A stretch of DNA of 64,000 bases from Pseudomonas sp. PA27(2017) (GTDB taxonomy: Bacteria > Pseudomonadota > Gammaproteobacteria > Pseudomonadales > Pseudomonadaceae). Under the pieces are notes generated by a model. That model had not been told where the DNA came from, made no database searches, and saw only the letters and a program-made list of their open reading frames with translations. Shown in pieces: positions 1 through 8,694 of the stretch. The position numbers and the translations under genes were made by a program. Within the stretch, counting starts at the first letter, position 1; every line of letters begins with the position of its first letter. The DNA lies in contig NZ_MSXW01000061.1 of NCBI RefSeq assembly GCF_001945445.1, positions 124,272 through 188,271 of the forward strand, written 5' to 3'.

Positions 1-2
1 CC

Positions 3-215
3 TTGGTGGGGCGCGATTGGGTGGATGTGCCGAGCAGCTACGAGCCTGGCGAAGACGGCGGCCCGGGCGTTCTGACCATCCCGCCAGTGCCTGGCGCCAC
101 GTTGTACATGGCAAGCTGGCTGCCGGTGTTCTCGGTGTTCGCCAACAAGCCAGGCGGCTCGCAGAGTGCGGCAACCGCCAACCACAGCTGGTCCATCACC
201 TGGGAAGAGGCCTGA
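3..215 (+). CDS. Phage structural protein, C-terminal part only
   Basis: This is the 3' end of a gene that begins before the window. About 70 residues are readable, ending in SWSITWEEA and a TGA one base before the next ATG. The fragment looks like a beta-rich virion protein (many Gly, Pro and Val) but has no motif I can name. The one-base gap to the following tail gene indicates the same late operon. It could belong to a minor tail or distal tail protein; the assignment rests on position only. Confidence 0.55.
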   Translation: MVGRDWVDVPSSYEPGEDGGPGVLTIPPVPGATLYMASWLPVFSVFANKPGGSQSAATANHSWSITWEEA

Positions 216-216
216 C

Positions 217-1926
217 ATGATCAACGGATCCCCGCTCAACAGCGGCCCGCTGAACACGCTCCGGGCCGGTGCGGCGCCGCAGCCTGAGCCCGAGTATCGC
301 GTGCACGGCACCTCTTACGTGTGGCGTGTGCGGCTGCTGGTCGGCGGGGTGGACATGACGGCGATTCTCACCGGGCAGCTGGACGTCGACCGGGAAGAGG
401 GCGCCGCCGCGGTGGCGGGCTTCAGCCTGTACCTGGCGCCCGGGCAACCAGTGGTGCCCACGCAGTGGATCGGCAAGGCCGTGACGCTCGACTACATCAG
501 CCGTGACCGCTATGGCGTGGTGACCGAAGCCCGCCTGTACACCGGCCTGCTCGAGCTGCCCACCTGGGACGCCACCACCCGCGTTCTGGGCTGCGAGTGC
601 AGCGACCAGCTGCAGCAGCGCATCGAGGGCCTGACGCTTGAACAGATCGACACGCTGTGCGGCGGCACCTGGTCGGCGGACGTGTTCGAGCCGGTCGATG
701 GCCGCAGCCACTGGGACTACGCCGTCGAGCGCATGAGCACCCGCCCGGCCAGCCTGGATGCCGACACCTACGGCAACCTGCGCACCACCAGCTGGTACGC
801 CGCGGCCACGCCACATTTCGTGTTCGGCTCAGGCCAGACCCTGGACGGCAGTGTGCAGATCGAGCTGCAGGCCCATGGCGGCACCACGAACTATGTCGAG
901 ATCACGCTCGACTACCGGTACAGCCGGTTGTGGCAGCTCAACCAGCGATTCGGCTGGACGCACACAGGCACAGGCGGATTTACAGGCCTTCAGGGTTTCT
1001 GCATGTGGCGCCGCGACTCTACCGAGTTGCCGACGACTGAAATGGTCGAAGCTGCCGTAACCGGTGCTGGTCTACAGATGATCGGTGCGGTGGGTGGCTA
1101 CAAGCTACCGCTTGGCATGCCTAACCCTTGCGGTGACGGAATCCCTTGGGTCAACACATTCGACAACTTGTGGCTCAGCGCGAGCGCGGTCGGTGCGCGT
1201 CGCTGGGTGCAAACCGTTACCGAGCAGTACAAGCTTGCGCTGTTCACGCCTCTGGGCGCGGAAGAAGCCACCCGCGTAATCAACCGGGAATCCACCAGTT
1301 TCGAGGTGGAGAGCGAGCGGGCCGATGATTGGGAGCAGGGCAAGGCTTTGGGCGAAAGCCGTAGTGAAGACCTGATCGATGACTCACGCCGTGGTCTCGC
1401 GCTGGAGTGTTTGCTTCAGCGCGGAAGTACGTCGCTTGTGAGCGCGCACCGAGGCACGTCGCTGAGCTGGCAGGTACCCACCGATATGGCTCTGAGTATC
1501 GACCTGGTGCACACCCTCGAGCTTGGCGATCGGGCTCAGGGAAAAGGCAAGTGCCGGCGTATTCAGCATGTGCTCGACCTTGGGGAAGGCACGGCTATCA
1601 CCACGCTTGATGTCGCACTTATGCAGGGCGGCGGAGAAAGCGATCCGTTGTCGGTACCTGGGTCGCCAGATACGACACTTCCTCCGGTGCCGGGGAACGC
1701 CCCAGGGCTCGGCACGCACATCGGCGGGCGCGTGGATTCACCACCGTTCGACGAAACATGGCTGGGCTTCACTGGCAATTACTCCGTGACGACGAGTGAT
1801 GAAACCTACCCGCGCAACTTTCGCGCGAAAACCCACGACATCCTCGCCGAGTACCGCGACGAACGCACGGCAACCGCTGAGCGCTCGTACCGAGTGGGCA
1901 TCCCGGACGATCTTCTGGAGCTGTAA
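217..1926 (+). CDS. Phage tail or baseplate-hub-like structural protein
   Basis: A 569-residue soluble protein with no signal peptide or membrane segment. The start chosen is the ATG one base after the previous stop. The N-terminal 150 residues (VRLLVGGVDMTAILTG, then LYTGLLELPTWD) read as alternating beta strands, as in tail hub proteins, and the C-terminal 60 residues are Pro/Gly-rich. No catalytic motif was seen. Its place between an upstream virion protein and a series of fibre-type genes suggests a central tail-tip component. The exact family is not recognised. Confidence 0.6.
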   Translation: MINGSPLNSGPLNTLRAGAAPQPEPEYRVHGTSYVWRVRLLVGGVDMTAILTGQLDVDREEGAAAVAGFSLYLAPGQPVVPTQWIGKAVTLDYISRDRYGVVTEARLYTGLLELPTWDATTRVLGCECSDQLQQRIEGLTLEQIDTLCGGTWSADVFEPVDGRSHWDYAVERMSTRPASLDADTYGNLRTTSWYAAATPHFVFGSGQTLDGSVQIELQAHGGTTNYVEITLDYRYSRLWQLNQRFGWTHTGTGGFTGLQGFCMWRRDSTELPTTEMVEAAVTGAGLQMIGAVGGYKLPLGMPNPCGDGIPWVNTFDNLWLSASAVGARRWVQTVTEQYKLALFTPLGAEEATRVINRESTSFEVESERADDWEQGKALGESRSEDLIDDSRRGLALECLLQRGSTSLVSAHRGTSLSWQVPTDMALSIDLVHTLELGDRAQGKGKCRRIQHVLDLGEGTAITTLDVALMQGGGESDPLSVPGSPDTTLPPVPGNAPGLGTHIGGRVDSPPFDETWLGFTGNYSVTTSDETYPRNFRAKTHDILAEYRDERTATAERSYRVGIPDDLLEL

Positions 1927-1928
1927 GC

Positions 1929-2411
1929 ATGTCACCTGGAGAACGCGAGCGCCGCGCAATCGGGAAAAAGAACGAAGCTGCTCGGCGGAATATCGGCACG
2001 AGCAATGAAGCGGCCCGCCGCCAGATCGGCCGCGACATGATCGAGCGCCGTACAGGCAAGCAGCAGGTCGATGACATCAACGCAGTGGTGACGCCACCCC
2101 GCCAGAATCGGACCCTGCAGCGGCAAGAACCGCGTGGTGGGTTGGCTGGAGGTGTCGGAGTGGGTGTATACACGCCGCCGCCGGCCAGCCCTGGCGGTGC
2201 CGGCATCGCCAGCCCACTGACCGTGCAGCAGATAATTTATGCGGAAGAGCCCAGCTACATCGCCACATTCGATGCAAGCGGCTACTTCGCAGTGAAGATG
2301 ATCACCCGCATGGTGATGGTCGATGCCGAGGGGCGGCAGATCATCGTCGAAGGTTTCGACAAGCTGGACGAAAACGGCAACCCGAAACCACCGGAGAACC
2401 CGAATGGCTAA
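1929..2411 (+). CDS. Phage tail-associated protein, unknown family
   Basis: 160 residues. The first 50 are strongly basic and polar with two near-repeats (KKNEAARRNIGTS and then SNEAARRQIGRD), likely a helical or disordered arm. A Gly/Pro stretch around residues 70-95 precedes a compact C-terminal part (residues 98-150) with VMVDAEGRQIIVEGF. It begins 2 bases after the preceding stop and overlaps the next gene by 8 bases, so it is translated within the tail operon. No function can be assigned beyond a probable minor virion or tail-connector protein. Confidence 0.55.
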   Translation: MSPGERERRAIGKKNEAARRNIGTSNEAARRQIGRDMIERRTGKQQVDDINAVVTPPRQNRTLQRQEPRGGLAGGVGVGVYTPPPASPGGAGIASPLTVQQIIYAEEPSYIATFDASGYFAVKMITRMVMVDAEGRQIIVEGFDKLDENGNPKPPENPNG

Positions 2412-3996
2412 CACCTGGCCGCCCAGCGCGATCATGGGCATCGATCCGCTGCCGTACCACGGCCTGGTGTACACCACCCAGGGCAATCCGCAGGTCATGC
2501 TCGACCCCATGGACGGCCGGGCGCCGGTACCCATGCCGGCGTTTTACTCGCTGTACCTGGGCGAGAACCACCGGATGGCGGATTACGCCGCGCAGCAAAA
2601 CGGCTATCTCTGGGACATCGGTATGCCGGACCCGCCGCCCAACGAACAGATTGAGGCCGCTGGGGGCAAACTGCTTGGTCGCCGAATCGTGGGCGGCGGG
2701 TTGTACCTGCCGGTACGCCTTGGCGAGCTGACGCGCCACTTGTTCGTTTACGGCAGCGTGTTCGATGGGCAGGTGCGGTTCGAGGCGCAGCCGCGCGGTG
2801 GTGCATCGAGGATACTGACCCAACTGCCACTGGCCGATGTTCAGCTCGACTGGTCCAAGGCCGCGATCGAGTACGACGGATCCCTGGCCTCAAGGATCAT
2901 GCCGGTGCCGAGCTATGGGCTCAGTACACTGGATATCAGCCCGGACGGTACGCGCCATCTATTCGGCGTGAGCCTAGCCGGTCTGGCGGACACCGCCGGG
3001 TGGGCGACCACCATGGTTGCGATCATCGAACTGGTGCTGAGCCTGGATGACCAGGGCGAGATAAAGGGCACGGCAACGATTCGGCGCACTGCCACCGAGC
3101 TTTTGGGCAGTTACAGCTTCACGGTTAACAGCGATCTCAAGCGCCTGACCAGCGTATCGGACGATTACCCGAGCTGTACCTCGCACCCCGAGGTGCAGGA
3201 CAGGCCCAACGAAACCACCGGGGATAACGGTTCACGGGGCTGGGAGGGGCGACGAAGTAGCGTGGTGGTCGGTGCCGTGTTCGCAGGTGACGACATCGAT
3301 TACATCACCGCAAGCTACAGCGCCGCCCGCCAAGAGACGATCACCACCTCTACTGATTCGTACCAGTGGGGCAAGCCAAACGCCGAATCTGGTACTTGCG
3401 AGCCCTGGCAGCCCGGTGAAGCGCCACCGATTCCGCCTACCCGGCAAAGCTACATCTTCAACTACCGCTACGAGCTCACGTTCAGCTTCAAGGGGGCGAG
3501 CATCGACGTGTGGATGGAGTCTGACGAGGTGGTCACGCTCACCAAGCCGGCCGGCCAGGCTGCCACCGGTACTTCGGCGTCCGTTGACAGAGCGTCGGTT
3601 GGGTTGGAGCACCAGCTCGATGAACCGATGACGATGAACTCGCTGCTGTCGCTGGACAAGGTGAACCCTCGTAACGACGCGGGGCTGATCTACCTGCCGG
3701 CGGCGCTCTGGGACACCAACTACTACACCGTCAGCGCCGTGGTGCGCAGGAACTGGGTGTCGCTTGCCACCTTCGAGAGCTACACCCTGACGGGCCAACC
3801 CGGCTACAAAACCTTTTGGGGCCCGCTGCTCACGCCGCTGGGTGTGGCGGGCGAAACCATCGAGTATCCGATCCGCACTGCCGGTGGCGGCGGGTTGGTA
3901 CCGAACTTCATCTACAACGCCGCTTACAACCCCATCACCGGCCAGGCCATGCGCGACTGCGACATGCCCGGGCGAACCATCGCAGGATTCATATGA
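2404..3996 (+). CDS. Phage tail structural protein
   Basis: A 530-residue protein without signal peptide or membrane segments. The ATG at 2404 overlaps the end of the upstream gene by 8 bases and gives an N-terminus beginning MANTWPPSAIMG. A reading frame extends further upstream, but that part lies inside the previous gene and has a shadow-like composition. It is beta-rich throughout, with many aromatic and Gly residues, like receptor-binding or tail-tip proteins. Its stop overlaps the next gene (ATATGA), showing translational coupling. No conserved domain is recognised. Confidence 0.6.
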   Translation: MANTWPPSAIMGIDPLPYHGLVYTTQGNPQVMLDPMDGRAPVPMPAFYSLYLGENHRMADYAAQQNGYLWDIGMPDPPPNEQIEAAGGKLLGRRIVGGGLYLPVRLGELTRHLFVYGSVFDGQVRFEAQPRGGASRILTQLPLADVQLDWSKAAIEYDGSLASRIMPVPSYGLSTLDISPDGTRHLFGVSLAGLADTAGWATTMVAIIELVLSLDDQGEIKGTATIRRTATELLGSYSFTVNSDLKRLTSVSDDYPSCTSHPEVQDRPNETTGDNGSRGWEGRRSSVVVGAVFAGDDIDYITASYSAARQETITTSTDSYQWGKPNAESGTCEPWQPGEAPPIPPTRQSYIFNYRYELTFSFKGASIDVWMESDEVVTLTKPAGQAATGTSASVDRASVGLEHQLDEPMTMNSLLSLDKVNPRNDAGLIYLPAALWDTNYYTVSAVVRRNWVSLATFESYTLTGQPGYKTFWGPLLTPLGVAGETIEYPIRTAGGGGLVPNFIYNAAYNPITGQAMRDCDMPGRTIAGFI

Positions 3997-4757
3997 ACTT
4001 CGTGAACAACTGGAACCGGCCGGTCACCCTGGCGCTCGGTGCGACTTCGCTCGCGCTGGATTTGCCGGATGGGCCGTACCGCCTGACGCTGACGGACAGT
4101 GCGGCCGAGCCGACCCGCTGGGAAATCATCGACTCGGTTGTGGCCAGTGGCACTGCCACGCTGCAGCGCGGCCGCGAGGGCACGCTCGAGCAGAACTGGC
4201 CGGTAGGCAGTGTGATTTACAACGCGCTCACCGCCGGGGTGATCACGGACTTGCTGCAGGCAGTGGCCGATCTTCAGGCGCGCGTGGCGGCTCTGGAAGG
4301 CGGCGCCGACGGGCACCTGGTGACCGTGGGCGACAACGGCTTTTTACTGGGCTACTTCCTCGACGCCCAGGGCAATCAGCTCGGCAGCATCCAGCCGCAA
4401 ACCGTTTCAGTACCTGGGGCTGGCGATCGCCAGGTGATGGCGGTGGCCTTTCTACAGGGTGCCGACATGTTCGTGATCGGCTTGGGCGGCGGTGAGGTGC
4501 CGGAAGGCGCGCTCCAGTCTGTCGAGGTCGAGGGGTACGGCCTGCTGCTGGCGGCTGACGCGACCTTCACGGCGAACGTTGACGGCGGCCAGTGGCAGTG
4601 GACGGTTACCAGCACCGGCGATTGGGCCGATGGCGAGCAGCGCCGCATCGATATCCAGTTAGGCAGCTCGGGTGGTGGTAACGAGCTCACCAATTCACAA
4701 GGCCAGCCGCTGGTAGACAGCGCCGGCAATCAACTGACTACAGGGGAAACTACGTGA
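3993..4757 (+). CDS. Phage tail fibre-like protein
   Basis: 254 residues, start overlapping the previous stop by 4 bases. The N-terminal 70 residues include TLQRGREGTLEQNWPVGS, a pattern seen in several phage tail-tip and fibre proteins (an RGxEGT segment followed by a W-P-G turn). Residues 75-100 form a short coiled coil (ITDLLQAVADLQARVAALEGG), a likely trimerisation helix. The C-terminus is Gly/Asn/Ser-rich with repeated LTNSQGQPLVDSAGNQLT elements. It is probably a trimeric fibre or spike subunit joined to the tail tip; host range is unknown. Confidence 0.6.
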   Translation: MNFVNNWNRPVTLALGATSLALDLPDGPYRLTLTDSAAEPTRWEIIDSVVASGTATLQRGREGTLEQNWPVGSVIYNALTAGVITDLLQAVADLQARVAALEGGADGHLVTVGDNGFLLGYFLDAQGNQLGSIQPQTVSVPGAGDRQVMAVAFLQGADMFVIGLGGGEVPEGALQSVEVEGYGLLLAADATFTANVDGGQWQWTVTSTGDWADGEQRRIDIQLGSSGGGNELTNSQGQPLVDSAGNQLTTGETT

Positions 4758-5143
4758 GCGTACAACATGAATACCAGGGTGGCGGCGACCCGAACGGCGT
4801 CGTTACCGCCGACGTCAACAGCCACTACCTGAACCTTGATGATCAAGGCGTATGGATCTGCACCAGCAGAACCGGGAATGTGTCGCAGTGGGCGCTGATC
4901 GGCGGGCCGCTGCGCGACGCCGCCGGCGAGCGTTACGACATTAACGGCCTGCAGTACTTCGATGGCGTGGTTGGGCAGAGCGTGCAGTTCGTGTTCAATC
5001 TGCCCAACCGCCTGCTCTCCAACGTGGAGATCGGCGGCAACCCAGCCGAGTTCTTCACCTCGGACCCTTACTCCCGCGTCGAAATCCGCCCGGTGGCCAA
5101 CGGCGACCTCATGGTCTGCGTAACCCCGCTCACCGAGTACTGA
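4754..5143 (+). CDS. Small phage tail protein
   Basis: 129 residues starting at a GTG that overlaps the previous TGA by 4 bases (GTGA). No ATG fits the reading frame near the junction. The protein is compact, acidic and beta-rich, with no signal sequence. A segment around residues 60-100 (GVVGQSVQFVFNLPNRLLSNVEIG) suggests a beta sandwich. Position between fibre genes implies a tail-tip accessory or fibre attachment protein. The family is unrecognised. Confidence 0.5.
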   Translation: MSVQHEYQGGGDPNGVVTADVNSHYLNLDDQGVWICTSRTGNVSQWALIGGPLRDAAGERYDINGLQYFDGVVGQSVQFVFNLPNRLLSNVEIGGNPAEFFTSDPYSRVEIRPVANGDLMVCVTPLTEY

Positions 5144-5168
5144 CCCCATTGCCCTGGAGTAGCCAGCC

Positions 5169-5750
5169 ATGCAGCCGGCCTGCCTCGACCTGCCCGTGAC
5201 AAAAGGCGCCACCCTGCGCAAACCGCTGCTGCTGATGCAGCCCACCTACACCTACCGACCGATCACCGCGATTCTGCCGACCGCGCCACTACAGCTCACC
5301 GTGCCGGCGCATGGCCTGCCCGGCGAGTGGCCGACGTGGATTGAGGGCGTAAGCCAGTGGTCCGCACTGAACCGCGACAAGGCACGCGAGCCGTTCCGGA
5401 TCGCCAAGCCGGTGGATGCTGACACCCTCGAATACAACGACATCAATGGCCTGGGCCAGCGCGCCAACGGCGGCACACTCGTATACCAGTTGCCGGTCGA
5501 CCTCGCCAGCTGCGGCGCCGAGTTGGTGATTTCGCCGGAGCAGGGCGCTGAGCTGGTGTTCAGCACCGACAACGGCGGCCTGGCCATTACCGGCCCTGGC
5601 CGCCTGCTGCTGGAGATGACAGCTGAACAGACGGCCACCATCGACTGGAGCGAGGCCCGATACAGCCTGGACATCAGCTTCAGCGACGGCAGCGTGCAGC
5701 GCTGGCTGCAGGGCAAGGTGACCCTCAGCGGGGGATGCTGCCATGGCTGA
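5169..5750 (+). CDS. Phage tail-tip associated protein
   Basis: 193 residues with a good ribosome-binding site (CTGGAGTAG) upstream of the ATG. The N-terminus (MQPACLDLPVTKGATLRKPLLLM) opens a protein whose middle part reads AHGLPGEWPTWIEGV, a segment resembling the small beta-barrel proteins encoded before phage fibre genes. The end, SLDISFSDGSVQRWLQGKVTLSGG, is like a module of phage virion proteins with an F-x-D-G-x-x-x-x-x-L-x-G-x-V pattern. It overlaps the next gene by 8 bases. Function is inferred from this pattern and from context. Confidence 0.5.
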   Translation: MQPACLDLPVTKGATLRKPLLLMQPTYTYRPITAILPTAPLQLTVPAHGLPGEWPTWIEGVSQWSALNRDKAREPFRIAKPVDADTLEYNDINGLGQRANGGTLVYQLPVDLASCGAELVISPEQGAELVFSTDNGGLAITGPGRLLLEMTAEQTATIDWSEARYSLDISFSDGSVQRWLQGKVTLSGGCCHG

Positions 5751-5985
5751 CGCCCCGATCGTGATCGTCGACGCCGTGCCGCATGTGCTGGTCGCCGAGC
5801 GGCAGAAGCTGGCGGTAGTGCTGGTGGCGAGCGGGGAGCAGGGGCCGCCCGGGCCACCGGGAATTGGCGGCGCGCAGATCAGTGCCGAACCAAACAACCG
5901 ACTGACCCAAAAAGCGGATGGGTTGCACGTCTCTGACGACTTCCAGCCTGACCCGCTTGCCCACTACATACTCGCAAAAGGCTGA
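5743..5985 (+). CDS. Small phage protein with a collagen-like GxPGPPG stretch
   Basis: 80 residues. The first 30 form two beta strands (APIVIVDAVPHVLVAERQKLA), then comes GEQGPPGPPGIGG, a short collagen-like repeat, then a polar tail ending HYILAKG. Proteins of this plan (short beta domain, brief collagen repeat, C-terminal peptide) often lie before phage fibre genes and may act as trimeric linkers. It overlaps the upstream gene by 8 bases and is followed closely by the fibre genes. Confidence 0.55.
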   Translation: MADAPIVIVDAVPHVLVAERQKLAVVLVASGEQGPPGPPGIGGAQISAEPNNRLTQKADGLHVSDDFQPDPLAHYILAKG

Positions 5986-5990
5986 ACGCT

Positions 5991-6485
5991 ATGACTATGG
6001 AAACCCGCCTGATCGCACTGGCCAATGCCATCGGCACCGACATCAAGAACCTCACCGCCAAGCAGGGCGACCTGACCAGCCTGCCCACCCAGGCCAAGGG
6101 CAACCTGGTCGCGGCCATCGCCGAGATCTACAGCCTGATGGGGCAGGCCGGCGCTGTGATCGACGACACCGCCGGCGACGGTGCCACAAGCGTCACCTGG
6201 TCGGCGGACAAGATCCACGACACCATCGAGCTGGCCAAGGTCGCTGTAAAGGACTCGATCCTGGGCGGTGCGTCCGAGGCCTACGACACCCTGCTCGAGC
6301 TGGAGCAACTGGCCACGGGCAATGCCTCGGCCGGCGCCGCCTTGGCAACGGCAGTTGCCAACCGCGTGCGCTACGACGAAGCGCAGACCCTCACCGTCGC
6401 GCAGAAGCTGCAGGCCTGTTCGAACATCGGTATCGGTAACCCCGATACCGACTTCGCCGCGGCCTACGCCACCGCCAAGGCTTGA
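5991..6485 (+). CDS. Phage tail fibre N-terminal-type protein (first of a tandem pair)
   Basis: 164 residues. The N-terminus TRLIALANAIGTDIKNLTAKQGDLTSLPT is a helical adaptor common at the start of phage tail fibres. It is followed by IYSLMGQAGAVIDDTAGDGATSVTWSADKIHDTI, also a recurrent fibre segment. The protein ends shortly after a second helical region, so it looks like a fibre shaft base without a distal domain. The next gene starts with a related adaptor, so the two probably arose by duplication or by splitting of one fibre gene. Confidence 0.7.
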   Translation: MTMETRLIALANAIGTDIKNLTAKQGDLTSLPTQAKGNLVAAIAEIYSLMGQAGAVIDDTAGDGATSVTWSADKIHDTIELAKVAVKDSILGGASEAYDTLLELEQLATGNASAGAALATAVANRVRYDEAQTLTVAQKLQACSNIGIGNPDTDFAAAYATAKA

Positions 6486-6488
6486 CCG

Positions 6489-7595
6489 ATGACACTGGTA
6501 GCGCGCGTGATCGCGCTAGCCCAGGCGGTGGCAGGTGACATCAAGGCTATTCAGGTCTCGCTTTCCGGGCTCGGGACTGCGGCAAGGAAGAACGTCACTA
6601 CATCGGCCGTCGACGTCACGGCTGATCGAGTACTGCGCACGGGGGACGGCGGCTGGATGGGGGACGTGCCCTCGGGCCTCCTTGCGTACAGCGTGGATGA
6701 CCGCACCTTGAGGGGCTGGAGATATGTCTCGGTTACCAGTGGGACGGTCGGGACGCTACCTGATGTTCTTTTCGGGCACCTTTTCACCTTCGGCAATACC
6801 GGAGACATCGTTTGCCAGGAGCTAACTGCTTTCGCTCCACCGCGGCTCCCTCGCAAGTACCACCGTCAATGCTTCGGGTCAGATGCATGGGGGCCTTGGG
6901 TGCCAGAAGTTCAGACAAAGGACACAGCGGCGTACCCTTTCATCAACCTCATGGCGGACAACGGCAGGTGGGCGGGCAGAGTAGATCCAGTTGCCACGTT
7001 GTTCACGGCAGCTTTCGCGACAAACAGTTGGTATCCAGCCTATAACGGTTCGTCTATGGCCAACGGCGGTAAGTTCATCTATGACAACAGCACCAACGGC
7101 GGCTCCGCCGGAGCACTAACGGAGCCAGTCCAGTCGCTGCTGCTGGCTCAGGGCAGAAGCCTGGATGTTCGTCGCTATGGTGTTGAATTCTACGTGGCTA
7201 CATCCACTGCGGGTCAGGGCACAACTGTGCCAAGCACAGGCGCTGACGGGGTGATCCGCTACCTTACCTGGGCCATGCAGAAAGCGATCGCGGCCTCTGA
7301 CAATTTCGCTACCCACGTGTGCTGGATACGTTGCAGGTCAGGCTCGGTACACATTGCAGCCAGGTCATTTGTGGACGGCGTGGAGAGGCAGGCTGGGTAT
7401 GTGCTTCCTGCCGGTTGGCACCACCTAAGGGTTGTTATGGCTAACGCCTACGGTTACTTCGGGAACATGCCCTATGTCTACTCAACGCCTGGCGCAGTCA
7501 TCGACCTTGCATTACCAGCCTACTTTAGCGGGGCTGTGGACGTGGGAATGCACTTTAATCCGATCCCTTCAGCAAACGGAGCGAGCCCGGTATGA
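6489..7595 (+). CDS. Phage tail fibre protein, distal
   Basis: 368 residues. The first 30 (ARVIALAQAVAGDIKAIQ) repeat the helical adaptor of the preceding gene. The remainder is beta-rich with abundant Tyr, Trp, Asn and Gly and no enzymatic motif, as in receptor-binding fibre tips. GC content falls towards the 3' half compared with neighbouring phage genes, which is common for host-range domains that are exchanged between phages. The stop overlaps the start of the small downstream gene, a likely fibre-assembly partner. Confidence 0.7.
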   Translation: MTLVARVIALAQAVAGDIKAIQVSLSGLGTAARKNVTTSAVDVTADRVLRTGDGGWMGDVPSGLLAYSVDDRTLRGWRYVSVTSGTVGTLPDVLFGHLFTFGNTGDIVCQELTAFAPPRLPRKYHRQCFGSDAWGPWVPEVQTKDTAAYPFINLMADNGRWAGRVDPVATLFTAAFATNSWYPAYNGSSMANGGKFIYDNSTNGGSAGALTEPVQSLLLAQGRSLDVRRYGVEFYVATSTAGQGTTVPSTGADGVIRYLTWAMQKAIAASDNFATHVCWIRCRSGSVHIAARSFVDGVERQAGYVLPAGWHHLRVVMANAYGYFGNMPYVYSTPGAVIDLALPAYFSGAVDVGMHFNPIPSANGASPV

Positions 7596-8083
7596 GGAAG
7601 GTTTTTCTATACGGGAAATTCTTTGCCGACTGGGCAGGCACTCTGGAGGAGCTGGCCGACTTCGCCGGAGTTAGCGTTTCGCGCCTCTCCTACGATGTTG
7701 CCGACACTAAGGCCCAGGCGATCAAGAGGCTCAATGAGGATTTCGCCGCCGCAATGGCCGCGCTGCATGACGGCTGGCCGGACTACGAGATCCAGACCTG
7801 GACTGTGCAGGCTGAGGAGGCGCGCCAATGGATGGCGGCTAAGGCTGATGCCAAGCCGGTCGTGCCGTTTCTCTCCAGCCTGCACACCCAGCGTGAGGCG
7901 ATGGGATGGGAGGGCACGCTCGAAAATCTCGTAGAGAGGGTGCTCCAGAACACCAATGCCTACACCGCGGCCACCGCCAGCCTGATCGGGCGGCGGCATG
8001 TCGCGGAGCGAGCGATCGACGCGGCAGAGGATCCATCGTCGATAACCTGGGACTTCGTTTTTTCAGCCCCGACAGAGGGCTAA
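7592..8083 (+). CDS. Probable tail fibre assembly or fibre-partner protein
   Basis: 163 residues, ATG overlapping the fibre stop by 4 bases. The first part (YGKFFADWAGTLEELADF) begins with a short beta segment. The middle contains a Trp-rich alternating region (WPDYEIQTWTVQAEEARQWMA) and the C-terminal half is helical. Small proteins translationally coupled downstream of a fibre gene, containing a TWxxQxxEA segment like this one, are usually fibre assembly chaperones. A strong terminator follows, so this is the last gene of the tail transcript. Confidence 0.6.
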   Translation: MRKVFLYGKFFADWAGTLEELADFAGVSVSRLSYDVADTKAQAIKRLNEDFAAAMAALHDGWPDYEIQTWTVQAEEARQWMAAKADAKPVVPFLSSLHTQREAMGWEGTLENLVERVLQNTNAYTAATASLIGRRHVAERAIDAAEDPSSITWDFVFSAPTEG

Positions 8084-8109
8084 CCTGGCCCGCCGACACT
8101 CATCAATCC

Positions 8110-8132
8110 AGCCCGCCACGTGCGGGCTTTTT
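8110..8132 (+). terminator. Rho-independent terminator after the tail genes
   Basis: A 7-bp perfect stem (AGCCCGC / GCGGGCT) with a 5-base loop is followed by five T residues. It lies 27 bases after the fibre-partner stop and just before the lysis genes. Confidence 0.8.
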
Positions 8133-8151
8133 CATGCCTGGAGAAAACCAA

Positions 8152-8694
8152 ATGGCTCGACTCACTGCAAAAGAAGCGGGCGGCGCGAACGTGCTCGCCT
8201 TCCTGGATATGCTCGCCTGGAGCGAGGGCACCGACCATCCCAACCAGCGCAGCAACGATGACGGCTATGACGTGCTCGTCGGCGGCAAGCTGTTCACGGA
8301 CTACAGCAAGCACCCGCGCATCTCCGTATCGCTGCCGCGCTACGGCATCAGGTCCACCGCCGCAGGCCGCTACCAGTTCCTGGCGCGCACCTGGGATGCG
8401 ATCGTCGAGAACTACAACTTCATTGGCCGCTTCATTCCACGCGCTCAGGATCTGGCCGCGGTAAAGCTGCTCACGGAATGCGGCGCTCTTCCGCACATCA
8501 AAGCCGGCCGCATCGAGGAAGCCATTGCCGCCGCGGCACCCATCTGGGCCAGCCTGCCGGGCGCCGGCTATGGCCAGCGCGAGCACAAGCTGGCCAGCCT
8601 GCTGAAGATCTACGCCGATGAGCGCGCCGCCGAGCCGTGCGACCAAGGCGACCTGCTGGCCATGTTCACCGCGTGTGGGGGGGTGGTCGCATGA
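8152..8694 (+). CDS. Phage endolysin, lambda R-type lytic transglycosylase
   Basis: 180 residues. It cleaves the MurNAc-GlcNAc bond of peptidoglycan at the end of the lytic cycle. The sequence follows the lambda R plan: FLDMLAWSEGTDHP with the catalytic Glu near residue 25, then GYDVLVGGKLFTDYSKHPR, STAAGRYQFLARTWD and a C-terminal IWASLPGAGYGQREHK. There is no signal peptide or SAR segment, so a holin is needed for release. The start at 8152 is preceded by GGAGAAAA; an alternative ATG at 8134 would add six residues. It overlaps the spanin gene by 4 bases. Confidence 0.9.
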   Translation: MARLTAKEAGGANVLAFLDMLAWSEGTDHPNQRSNDDGYDVLVGGKLFTDYSKHPRISVSLPRYGIRSTAAGRYQFLARTWDAIVENYNFIGRFIPRAQDLAAVKLLTECGALPHIKAGRIEEAIAAAAPIWASLPGAGYGQREHKLASLLKIYADERAAEPCDQGDLLAMFTACGGVVA

